Positions 27,520 to 36,195 of a DNA stretch of 64,000 nucleotides are shown here, one piece after another. The first letter of the stretch is position 1. Every line of letters begins with the position of its first letter. A program made the translations under genes and the position numbers. Source of the stretch: UBA11986 sp963734955 (GTDB lineage: Bacteria > Bacteroidota > Ignavibacteria > UBA10030 > UBA6906); the NCBI GenBank assembly GCA_963734955.1, contig CAVTJO010000005.1, forward strand, positions 650,210 through 714,209, given 5' to 3'. The notes beneath the pieces were generated by a model that saw only the letters and a program-made list of their open reading frames with translations, was not told where the DNA came from and did not search any database.

Positions 27520-29538
27520 ATGAGACCGATGATATGTTGGTTGCTGACTCTTTCCACTGTAATCCTCGCGCATTCTCCCATCTCCATTGCACAAGAAGTT
27601 CCGCCCCCCATGGAGTGGGGCGAAATTCCACCGGAACAGCTTGCCATGACATCGTTCGCCGGCGACAGCAACGCTACGGCTGTCATTCTTTGCGACTATG
27701 GTGAATCCTCACTCACTAATGATGTTGGAGTAGCATACACACGACACCGAAGGATCAAGATTCTAACGAAAGCAGGATTTGATTGGGGGACTCACTCAGT
27801 TGTTCTCTTTACGAAAGATCACACCGAGAGAATCGATGACATTGAGGGGATCACCCATTCGTTCGGCCCTGATGGGAAGGTCGTTGAAACAGAGATGGAT
27901 GATGATGCGGTCTTCAAAGAAGACGTAGACGGAAACCACACCCGTGTCCGTTTTACTCTTCCTGCCCTGACGCCGGGTTGTGTCATAGAATACAGGTACA
28001 GCATATTTTCCGAAAGTCTCTGGCTCATTCGCAACTGGGAATTTCAGACATCAGAGCCGGTTGTATGGAGTGAATACCGCGTCACTACACCCCCGCAAAT
28101 TGCATATTCCGCCGTCGTCCATGGATATGAGAAATACGCTATCAGCGAGAATGTTGCCGTAAACAGGGTCTTTCAGGACCGAATGGCCGGGTACCTCGGA
28201 TCGCAGATGGTTCGCTGCAACCATTTACGCTGGGCGGTTGCGAATGCTCCTGCAATGCGTCGCGAGCCGTTTATTACGACCACAGATGACTACATCAACA
28301 AGGTCTCGCTCCAGCTTGCCGGGTATGCGTTCGCAGGTGGTGGCGGCATCAAACGCGTGCTCCAGACTTGGGAGTCCGTCCTTGAGGAGTTGCTTGATGC
28401 CCGTGACTTCAGCAAGCGTATTGACGTGACGGGCGATGTGCGGGATGCCACGGCACGAGTCACCGCTGGCCTGACCTCTCAGGGAGAAAAAGCAAAGGCG
28501 ATATATGATTTCGTTCGGAGAACGGTAGTCTGGTCGGGGTTCCATCGAACCTTTGCTGACAAGGAAGTGGACGATATCCTCGAAACCAAAAGCGGTGACG
28601 ACGCGGAAATCTCTTTCCTTCTTCTTTCCATGCTGAAGAGTGCCGGCATTCCTGGAACTCCTGTGCTGGTAAGCACGCGCGAGAACGGCATGATCCAGAA
28701 GCTCTACCCGATTATCAACCAGTTTAATTATGTCGTTTGCAGAATAATGGTTGATGGCCGGCCGATGTTTCTGGATGCAACAGACCCCCTCCGTCCGATG
28801 AGCCTCCTGCCCAGCGAAGTGCTCAACACAGAAGGGTTGCTGATTGAAGAAGGACCTGTCACATGGGTGAGGATCGAATCACCCAGACTATATGTGCACA
28901 GATCTGTTGCCGCCATTGCACTTCGTGAAGATGGATCAATCAATGGAACTCTGGAGAGCGCTGATGAGGATTACAGCGCACTGGAGAAGCGTCGTGGCCT
29001 GAAGGACAAAAAAGATATCGACATTGTGAGGGAAGCATTTTCAACCGAGGAAACCGGCATCACGGTCGACTCGGTTGAGATCGAGGGACGCGACAGTGTC
29101 GAGGCTGAACTCAAACTGCGGGCTGAAATCTCTTCGGATCAATACGCAAGTGTTGCCGGAGATCTCATCTACGTCAACCCGCTCATAATCGATCGGAAAA
29201 AGGACAACCCGCTCAAGCTCAGAGTGCGCAAGTTTCCGGTGGACATGGCCTATGGAACCAGAACAACAACCGTCGTAAACGTCAAGGCACCGAAAGGATT
29301 TGTTGTGAAAGAACCACTTCCGGACAAGGTGGTGCAATATCAGGACGGCGGTGCAACATACTCACGCAAATGTCTTGTCGAGGATGGTCAGATCCAGGTG
29401 GTAAGTGACCTCAACATACGCCAAAGCTATTTCTCACCGATTGAGTATTCTCGGTTGAGAAATTTCTTTGCAGAAATGCTGAGCCTGCAGAATGATCAGA
29501 TCGTGCTTCAGAAAGCCACATCAGCGAAACCAAAATGA
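27520..29538 (+). CDS. Secreted DUF3857/transglutaminase-like protein with lost catalytic residues
   Basis: A 672-residue protein. A signal peptide (about 1-24, ending HSPISIAQE) is followed by a DUF3857 domain (about 60-260) and a transglutaminase-like core. Where the active paralogue downstream has GDC and FNHA, this one reads SGDDAEIS and QFNYVV, so the catalytic Cys and His are replaced while the Asp (FLDATD) remains. It is therefore probably a structural or binding member. GGAGGA lies 10 nt before the ATG. The stop overlaps the next start as ATGA. Confidence 0.8.
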   Translation: MRPMICWLLTLSTVILAHSPISIAQEVPPPMEWGEIPPEQLAMTSFAGDSNATAVILCDYGESSLTNDVGVAYTRHRRIKILTKAGFDWGTHSVVLFTKDHTERIDDIEGITHSFGPDGKVVETEMDDDAVFKEDVDGNHTRVRFTLPALTPGCVIEYRYSIFSESLWLIRNWEFQTSEPVVWSEYRVTTPPQIAYSAVVHGYEKYAISENVAVNRVFQDRMAGYLGSQMVRCNHLRWAVANAPAMRREPFITTTDDYINKVSLQLAGYAFAGGGGIKRVLQTWESVLEELLDARDFSKRIDVTGDVRDATARVTAGLTSQGEKAKAIYDFVRRTVVWSGFHRTFADKEVDDILETKSGDDAEISFLLLSMLKSAGIPGTPVLVSTRENGMIQKLYPIINQFNYVVCRIMVDGRPMFLDATDPLRPMSLLPSEVLNTEGLLIEEGPVTWVRIESPRLYVHRSVAAIALREDGSINGTLESADEDYSALEKRRGLKDKKDIDIVREAFSTEETGITVDSVEIEGRDSVEAELKLRAEISSDQYASVAGDLIYVNPLIIDRKKDNPLKLRVRKFPVDMAYGTRTTTVVNVKAPKGFVVKEPLPDKVVQYQDGGATYSRKCLVEDGQIQVVSDLNIRQSYFSPIEYSRLRNFFAEMLSLQNDQIVLQKATSAKPK

Positions 29539-31487
29539 GAACTGCACATTGTTGCGCCGGACGTAATGGAGGACTTTCCCGCCACTTCATTACTGTGTGC
29601 GCTTTGATTCTCCTTAACCCCACAGGACTGATTGCAGGGGACCGGGAGGAGTACGCTGTCACGAGAATACAGCCTGATCTCCTCAGAGATGAAGGAGCTG
29701 TGTATCGGTTGCATGAAATCGATTTCCAGGTCATGGATGATCATCGCGCCACCGAGCGCGTGACGGATGTTATTACCGTGCTCAAGAAGGAGGACCGTGA
29801 TGAAGGTGAGTTGGTTGTCTATTATGACAGGCTTGCAGACCTCACGGATCTTGATGGAGCTCTCTACGATTCGACCGGGAAAGAGATCCGTTCGCTCGGA
29901 AAGCAAGACATACAAGACTACAGTGCCATCAGCAGCTATACGTTGTATGAGGACTCCCGTGTCCGAGTCGCGCAGCTCTACCATGACCAATATCCATATA
30001 CCGTTGAGTTCACGTACGAGATCACATTCGATGGATATGTTGGATGGCCGACATGGTACGCGCAGCCTTCCCGGCACTCCGTTGAGGAGAGCCGGTTCGT
30101 TGTGGCACTCCCCAAAAAGATGACGCTCCGTCAGTGGACTAACAAGGATTCACTGAAGTGTACCCAGACAACTGAAGGAAATCGCACCACCTATCGCTGG
30201 ACGGCCACGTTGCTCCCAAGAATCGCCGAGGAGTTCAGACGTGATGACTATGAAGATCTGACGACTGTGATTCGAATAGCGCCAACCAGAGTCACACTCG
30301 AAGATATTTCTGGAGATTTCTCCTCGTGGAAGTCTTTTGGCCAATGGTATGGCAGGCTATGTGAACGACGAGATGTCCTGCCTGAATCAGCAACACAACA
30401 GGTCGACTCAATTGTAAGGAATATCGAAAACGCGAAGGACCGGGCCGCCACCCTCTACACCTACCTCCAATCACGCACACGCTATGTCAGCATCAATCTC
30501 GGCATCGGCGGCTGGCAGCCGTTTGATGCAACGTATGTGCACGAGAGAGGCTATGGGGACTGCAAAGCACTTTCAAATTATATGGTCAGCCTGCTAAGCC
30601 GGGCGGGAGTGGTTGCGTATCCCGTGTTGATTGCGAATGGGCCCGCAGAGCCTCCGCTTCGGACGGAGTTCCCGAGCAACCAATTCAACCACGCGATCGT
30701 TTGTGTTCCCCTCCCTGCTGACACCGTCTGGCTCGAATGCACCAGCCAGTCCATGCCGTTTGGCCGCGTTGGAGAGACCAACGAAAACAGGGACGCGCTA
30801 ATGGTGACACCTTCGGGTGGAGTCATTGTCCACATCCCTGCAAGCACTTCCCATCAGAATTTCCAGCGGCGTGTCGCCCTAGTGATGCTGGCCGGCTCGG
30901 GTACAGCCGACGCCCGGATAACAACGGTTGTGGGAGGAGACCAGGAGGATCGAGTTCGATTAGCCTTGTTTGAGGCACCTCCCATGGAGCGCGAAAAGTG
31001 GATTACAAATGAAGTCGGCATTGCGAATATGAGGCTCGTGAACTATTCGACGGACGGATTGGATACAAAAGAGGATGTCGTCTCCGTGTCACTCCAATTG
31101 TTGCTGCCACGATATGGCTCTGCGCCGGGCGAAAGGATATTCTTCAATCCGAACCTCATGGATCGCCAAACCTTTGTACCCCCCGAGAGATCTCGAAAGC
31201 TCTCGCCTGTCAGATTCAGATACCCATTCTTAGACACAGACTCCATTGTGTATCGAATTCCGCAGGGATACAGGTGTGAAGCACTGCCCTCCCCTACGAA
31301 GCTGGCCTCTTCATTTGGGATGTTCCAATCCAGAGCCACATGTGTTGGTGATACCACAATTGTTTTCACCCGCGCCCTGGAAATCACAACATCAGAAATT
31401 CCACCCACTCTGTACCCGGAGTACAGAAGCTTCTTCGAGGGGGTCGTTAAAGCAGACCGGTCTCAAGTGGTTCTTGTCCAAAAGTAG
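29535..31487 (+). CDS. Secreted DUF3857/transglutaminase-like protein with intact triad
   Basis: A 650-residue paralogue of the preceding gene, coupled by a 4-base overlap. It has a short N-terminal hydrophobic export segment, then DUF3857 (about 35-250), then the transglutaminase core with ERGYGDCKALS (Cys), SNQFNHAIV (His) and a following acidic strand (WLECTSQ). This family is frequent as tandem genes in the FCB group and is envelope-located; its substrate is unknown. The first 20 residues contain two cysteines before the hydrophobic stretch, so an internal start is possible. Confidence 0.82.
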   Translation: MRTAHCCAGRNGGLSRHFITVCALILLNPTGLIAGDREEYAVTRIQPDLLRDEGAVYRLHEIDFQVMDDHRATERVTDVITVLKKEDRDEGELVVYYDRLADLTDLDGALYDSTGKEIRSLGKQDIQDYSAISSYTLYEDSRVRVAQLYHDQYPYTVEFTYEITFDGYVGWPTWYAQPSRHSVEESRFVVALPKKMTLRQWTNKDSLKCTQTTEGNRTTYRWTATLLPRIAEEFRRDDYEDLTTVIRIAPTRVTLEDISGDFSSWKSFGQWYGRLCERRDVLPESATQQVDSIVRNIENAKDRAATLYTYLQSRTRYVSINLGIGGWQPFDATYVHERGYGDCKALSNYMVSLLSRAGVVAYPVLIANGPAEPPLRTEFPSNQFNHAIVCVPLPADTVWLECTSQSMPFGRVGETNENRDALMVTPSGGVIVHIPASTSHQNFQRRVALVMLAGSGTADARITTVVGGDQEDRVRLALFEAPPMEREKWITNEVGIANMRLVNYSTDGLDTKEDVVSVSLQLLLPRYGSAPGERIFFNPNLMDRQTFVPPERSRKLSPVRFRYPFLDTDSIVYRIPQGYRCEALPSPTKLASSFGMFQSRATCVGDTTIVFTRALEITTSEIPPTLYPEYRSFFEGVVKADRSQVVLVQK

Positions 31488-31749
31488 AGCTATCATTGCA
31501 GGCAATGCGCTTGACTTTATTGACGACTTGGCATACATTTCCCCCACGCAGACCCCACCTCATTTGACTTGCGCGTTCTTTCACACTCGCCCGAGCCCGA
31601 ATCATCCAGGAAAATCTATACGCAAAGTCTGGACGGCTTACGCGATCTGACCCTCATGCTCTGCCCCCGAGACGATCTTGAAGCCAGGGAAAGTGTCCCT
31701 GGAAAGTGGCAGAGCTTATTCAAAACAGGATGACCATTCAAGGGGTACA

Positions 31750-31992
31750 ATGACTCCATCTCAAATTTACATAGCCATATCTCTTGTTGTCTTGATCGTT
31801 ATCGCCGTGCTTGTTCTTACCATAAATAGGAAAAAGGAAAAGAAACTCAGCCCGATCGCCGCGCTTGCCTTCGCATTCGTCCTGGCAGGGAGTGTGTTTG
31901 GCGGAGATGACAGAGTGATCGGTTATGGTCTCATTGGGGTTGGAATATTTCTTGCTGTCATGGACGTACTCAAGAAGTCAAGGAGTGCATGA
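31750..31992 (+). CDS. Small two-helix membrane protein
   Basis: An 80-residue protein with AAGGGG 5 nt before the ATG. Helix 1 spans about 6-25 (IYIAISLVVLIVIAVLVLTI), a basic loop follows (NRKKEKK), and helices 2-3 span about 33-72. Family not recognised. It stands alone between the DUF3857 pair and rsgA. An upstream in-frame start (31678) exists but lacks a ribosome site. Confidence 0.6.
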   Translation: MTPSQIYIAISLVVLIVIAVLVLTINRKKEKKLSPIAALAFAFVLAGSVFGGDDRVIGYGLIGVGIFLAVMDVLKKSRSA

Positions 31993-32078
31993 AGGCTCTC
32001 ATTTCACGAGTGAGAAAGTGGACAAATCTCATCAGAGGAAAGGAAATGGTCACTTCCCTAGAGGTCTAATACTCGATC

Positions 32079-32210
32079 GGGAATATTTACTGGAACGACG
32101 GGGACAAACAAACTGCAAGAAAATATTACAGGAAATACCTGGAGCGTTTCCCGAGAGACGAGACCGCCCGGAATAGAGTGCAAGCGATTCAAGAAGGCTC
32201 ACAGAACTGA
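32079..32210 (+). pseudogene. Relic of a TPR protein C-terminus
   Basis: A short open stretch ending at TGA 32208-32210 reads as a clean TPR helix pair (GNIYWNDGDKQTARKYY, then YLERFPRDETARNRV). It has no start codon, and stop codons lie just upstream in the same frame. It is best explained as the tail of a decayed tetratricopeptide gene. Confidence 0.55.
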
Positions 32211-32354
32211 GGCCCACTCCATTTTCTGTTGCGTATGTCATTCTATCCCCCAGTATTCTGACGGGAGGATGCTTGGGACTTCTCCCGAAGGATCACTTCG
32301 TGACACCTGGGATAATCTCATCTGTCTTCTTGATAGAGCTACATTGAGTAAACC

Positions 32355-33419
32355 ATGAAATTAGCAGACCTCGGATTTAACGCTTGGTTTCAACAAAAGT
32401 TGGAAGAATTGAACAGGCCCGATTGCGACATTGCCCGAATCACGAGGGTCGACCGGGATCGGTACATGATCCGTAATGAGGAAAACGAACTTCAGGCAGA
32501 ACCAACCGGCAAGCTCCTTTTTACCGCAAACTCAAGCCAGGATCTTCCTTGCGTCGGTGATTGGGTCTTCGTCCAATACTACAACGAAAAGACGCTCGCA
32601 ATCATTCATGAAATCATTCCCCGCAGGACGTTCCTTCGACGGAAGTCCGCAGGTAAGAACATTGACTACCAGATGATCGCAGCGAATATCGACAGCGCAT
32701 TCATCATCCAGTCGTGCGATTTCGATTTCAACCTGCGCCGGATGGAACGCTACCTTGTCATGGCGAACGAAGGTCATATCGAGCCGATAATCCTCCTGAG
32801 CAAAACCGACGTTGTCAGTGCTGAGGAATTGGAGAAGCGACGGTCAGAAATCGGCAAGGGTGGAGTAGAAGCACCGGTAATCACGTTTAGCAATGTGACT
32901 GTTGACGGACTTGACACACTGAAACAAGTACTCGAGAAAGGAAAGACGTATTGCCTGCTCGGGTCATCGGGCGTGGGAAAGACGACCCTTCTGAATCATC
33001 TCCTCGGACGGGAGGAGTTTGAGACCGCTCCTGTCCGTGAAAAAGACGGCAGAGGAAGACACACGACAGCACGTCGTCAATTGTCTGTGCTTGATAACGG
33101 AGCATTACTTATCGATACTCCGGGCATGAGGGAACTGGGAATGATCGCGGTGGGCGAAAGCATTAATGAGAGCTTCTCCGATATTCATGAACTTTCCGGC
33201 ACCTGTCGGTTCAACGATTGTACTCACACAACGGAAGTCGGTTGCGCAATCCTGATGGCGGTGGAACGTGGGGACCTGAATGCCGAACGATACCGGAGTT
33301 ATCTGAAATTGATGAAGGAATCCGCATTCCACCAGATGTCGTACGTTGAGAGGCGTAAGAAGGACAAGCAATTCGGAAGAATGGTAAAAACCGTCATGAA
33401 ACAAATCAGAAAGAAGTAG
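32355..33419 (+). CDS. rsgA: Small ribosomal subunit biogenesis GTPase RsgA
   Basis: A 354-residue circularly permuted GTPase: an N-terminal OB domain, then G4 (LLSKTDVV), G1 (GSSGVGKTTLL) and G3 (DTPGMRELG), in the permuted order diagnostic of RsgA/YjeQ. A C-terminal zinc motif is present (CRFNDCTH...GC). It assists late maturation of the 30S subunit in the cytoplasm. The ribosome site is weak. The outer-membrane protein gene starts 6 bases after its stop. Confidence 0.95.
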   Translation: MKLADLGFNAWFQQKLEELNRPDCDIARITRVDRDRYMIRNEENELQAEPTGKLLFTANSSQDLPCVGDWVFVQYYNEKTLAIIHEIIPRRTFLRRKSAGKNIDYQMIAANIDSAFIIQSCDFDFNLRRMERYLVMANEGHIEPIILLSKTDVVSAEELEKRRSEIGKGGVEAPVITFSNVTVDGLDTLKQVLEKGKTYCLLGSSGVGKTTLLNHLLGREEFETAPVREKDGRGRHTTARRQLSVLDNGALLIDTPGMRELGMIAVGESINESFSDIHELSGTCRFNDCTHTTEVGCAILMAVERGDLNAERYRSYLKLMKESAFHQMSYVERRKKDKQFGRMVKTVMKQIRKK

Positions 33420-33425
33420 CCTTCC

Positions 33426-34130
33426 ATGGCGGCGAGATTCCTTGCGATCCTCCTCTTCTCCTTGCTGCTATCAGCGCAATCCTTTGCACAGGTGCCTCCT
33501 TCCCATCGTCCGGTTCCTCTGCGCCACTACGAATCTGATTCGAGCAGCACCTCTGCGGAAGAGAACTCGTTGACCCATTTCTGGATCGGTGTTGGTCTGG
33601 GCTATGGATCAGCCACCGCCGTGTGCACCTCATGCGGAGAAAACGGACTCCAGAGTGGAACTACCGCAAACGTCCATCTCGGTTTCGGACTGAACAGGCA
33701 ACTGCTTCTTGGTTTGCAGGCTTCCATCTGGATTAATGATGGTGGTATCTATCACTCCCGTGAAGATAATATCTATCGAACACATCTGATGATCATGGCA
33801 CAGTACTACCCGTGGGTGTACTCCCATTTCTTTGGAAGGCTCGGTGCAGGCCTGTCGGTATACAACGCTTACAACAGATTCCAGCCGCGTATGCAGGATG
33901 CCAATGGGAACGACTTGCCGTCCCTGGTTCACACCGATGGTCCGGGGGTATCGGTCGCAGTGGGTTATGACTTCGGAGTGGCCGGCGACCTTGTCCTCAG
34001 TCCTGTGCTCTCATATTCGTACGCACATTTGGGCGACCTCGTTCTCAATGACACAAGGGTCCTCGCCGGGAACAAACCGCTCCAACTTCTTGAGCTAAAC
34101 CTCGGGTTGATGTTTCGCTCGCCAGATTGA
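33426..34130 (+). CDS. Outer-membrane beta-barrel-like protein
   Basis: A 234-residue protein with a signal peptide (MAARFLAILLFSLLLSAQSFAQ). Alternating polar/hydrophobic strands with turns follow (WIGVGLGYGSAT, VHLGFGLNRQLLLGLQA, SVAVGYDFGVAGDLVLSPVLSY), and the last strand ends in a hydrophobic-aromatic pattern (LNLGLMFRSPD), all typical of small OmpA/porin-fold barrels. A CTSCGE pair is unusual. No specific function can be assigned. Confidence 0.7.
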   Translation: MAARFLAILLFSLLLSAQSFAQVPPSHRPVPLRHYESDSSSTSAEENSLTHFWIGVGLGYGSATAVCTSCGENGLQSGTTANVHLGFGLNRQLLLGLQASIWINDGGIYHSREDNIYRTHLMIMAQYYPWVYSHFFGRLGAGLSVYNAYNRFQPRMQDANGNDLPSLVHTDGPGVSVAVGYDFGVAGDLVLSPVLSYSYAHLGDLVLNDTRVLAGNKPLQLLELNLGLMFRSPD

Positions 34131-34177
34131 CTCGACCACTGCGCGATGACGTACAAGCAGAACTTTTTCATGACCTG

Positions 34178-36181
34178 TTAGTTGGCCTGCACCACGTTCA
34201 CCAGCACTACTCCGTGGTGAGGAACCTTGGTATGGAATTCCGTAAACACCCCAAGGTCTTTTTGTCTCCACAAATCCCTTACCTTGAACTTGCCCTTGAG
34301 GCCGAGATCGGCAGCCTTTAGCGTCATCTTCGATTGGGTTTGCTGTGACCAAGCGCTGAAGTAATCGACGGCAGCGCGCTTTCCTTCATCTGCATTGAAG
34401 AGCCCGACAGCCTTCGAGCCATCCTCCATCTCCTTCACCCAGATCTGTTTCCCCTGGTCATTCGATAAGCGGGTCGCCTGTCTGCCAAGTGGATCCCGGT
34501 TGATGGCAAGAACTTCGTCGTTGGTGAGCAAATTGCTCGTGAAGTCGTCAAGCTTGCTCAAGTCGCACCCGAGGAGCAACGGCGCTGAGAGCAAACACCA
34601 GAGACTGATATGCGTGTACTGTTCATCGGGAGTCAGCCGGGTCGAATGCAGTTGCGGTCCCCACCCAACAAGCCCGACCACGAGCATATCGGGGTCATTC
34701 CAATGGCCCGGTCCGGCAAACTCCTCGTGTCCTGCCTGCTTAAACCCGATTCCCGCCATGCTCGACCAAGTATCGTTGATATCCCCCGTCGTACGCCAGC
34801 AGTTTCCGCCGACTTCGGCTCCCCATTCCCACACATTGCCCATACCGTACTGACAGAGACTGTACACAATGTCGCGTGGAACACTGTCCAACGCAGCCTT
34901 CATCACCGCATACGGTTTCTTCAACTCTGGAAGGCTTTTGTCCTTTGCCACCTGACTGTAGGAGCACCAATCGTATTTCAGGTAATCGATCCCCCACTCA
35001 CCATAGCGCCTCGCATCCTGTACCTCATATTGATAGCTTGCAGTATAACCAGCGCAGGTCAGCGGCCCGGGTCCGCTGTAAATGCCAAGCTTCAATCCCT
35101 TGCCATGTACATATCCGCTCAGCGCGTTCATATCGGGAAATTTGCTGTTCGAGTTGATCATCCCATTCGCATCACGGGGTCCTGGTTTCAAATTGTTCTT
35201 CGATGTATCCGGTTTCACCATCCAGCAATCGTCGATGTTGATGTATGTCCATCCGTGGTTGATGAGTCCTGACCTCACCATCGCATCGGCAGCAGCGCGG
35301 ACCTTCGCATCGTCCACTGCCTCAGCCCAGCAGTTCCAGCTATTCCAGCCCATGGGAGGTGTGAGACAGATGTTGTCGCCCGCAATAATGAGAAGCTCCC
35401 GCTCGGCTTTGCCAAGCGCATTCCGCGCGACAAGTGTGACAGTGTAATCGCCGCGTTTTCCCAGAGTTCCGGTGATCCTCCCGCTCGAAGAATCGACCAC
35501 CAATCCCCTCGGGAGGTTCTTCACCTCAAACATCATGGGACGCCTACCAGTGGCAGCGATAGTATAGAGGAAGGGATTCCCGGGCCGAACACCGAAGACC
35601 CGGGCACTATTGATGCGGGGTTTCTCCGATGGCATCGGAGTGAGAATGTACGGCCTGGGTCGGGGTCGCTGAACTGCAAGTTGCTGCCTGGTCCGCAGCG
35701 AGTTCAACTCAATTTTCGCATCACACCAATCCGCGTGATCGTAATCGATGCCGTCATCAGCATCGGTCACAAGCAGGCCGAGGATATCGATCTTCCTGAC
35801 ATCAAGGTCAACCAGTTTTGGCAGGCTGTCTTTCTTCATCACACCGCTCTCCCACAACACTTTCCGATCGCCAAGAACGTAGAATCTGACACTTGCCTTC
35901 TCTCGTGTCTCATCATCCACACCCACATTCGCGCTGAAACGTTTTCCCTTGCGATCAAGTTTGATCATGAATGTACTAATGGCATGCGTCCCGACCCCGT
36001 GCTCGAACTTCCGTCCCGCAATGCTCAGCGGGTTGCCTTCCACAGACTTCCGTGCCCCGGGCGTCCCCCACCCGATTTCCATCTCCGAAAGGTCAAGCTC
36101 ATCGAGCCAGATGGTTTGCGCCAGGGATGGAATGCTGGAAAGCACCGTGATTGTCAAAACCGCAGCGACGAGCGATTTCAT
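34178..36181 (-). CDS. GH27 alpha-galactosidase with N-terminal NPCBM domain
   Basis: A 667-residue protein. The signal peptide is MKSLVAAVLTITVLSSIPSLAQ. An NPCBM carbohydrate-binding domain follows (about 22-155; HGVGTHAIS, VGVDDET), then a putative Ig-like linker domain (about 195-275), then the GH27 barrel from TPPMGWNSWNCW, with nucleophile Asp in YLKYDWCSY, acid/base Asp in WRTTGDI and DPDMLVVG. It releases terminal alpha-galactose outside the cytoplasm. The neighbouring sugar ABC importer suggests uptake of the product. GAGGAG lies 9 nt before the ATG. Confidence 0.9.
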   Translation of the reverse strand: MKSLVAAVLTITVLSSIPSLAQTIWLDELDLSEMEIGWGTPGARKSVEGNPLSIAGRKFEHGVGTHAISTFMIKLDRKGKRFSANVGVDDETREKASVRFYVLGDRKVLWESGVMKKDSLPKLVDLDVRKIDILGLLVTDADDGIDYDHADWCDAKIELNSLRTRQQLAVQRPRPRPYILTPMPSEKPRINSARVFGVRPGNPFLYTIAATGRRPMMFEVKNLPRGLVVDSSSGRITGTLGKRGDYTVTLVARNALGKAERELLIIAGDNICLTPPMGWNSWNCWAEAVDDAKVRAAADAMVRSGLINHGWTYINIDDCWMVKPDTSKNNLKPGPRDANGMINSNSKFPDMNALSGYVHGKGLKLGIYSGPGPLTCAGYTASYQYEVQDARRYGEWGIDYLKYDWCSYSQVAKDKSLPELKKPYAVMKAALDSVPRDIVYSLCQYGMGNVWEWGAEVGGNCWRTTGDINDTWSSMAGIGFKQAGHEEFAGPGHWNDPDMLVVGLVGWGPQLHSTRLTPDEQYTHISLWCLLSAPLLLGCDLSKLDDFTSNLLTNDEVLAINRDPLGRQATRLSNDQGKQIWVKEMEDGSKAVGLFNADEGKRAAVDYFSAWSQQTQSKMTLKAADLGLKGKFKVRDLWRQKDLGVFTEFHTKVPHHGVVLVNVVQAN

Positions 36182-36195
36182 CGTTCATGACTCCT

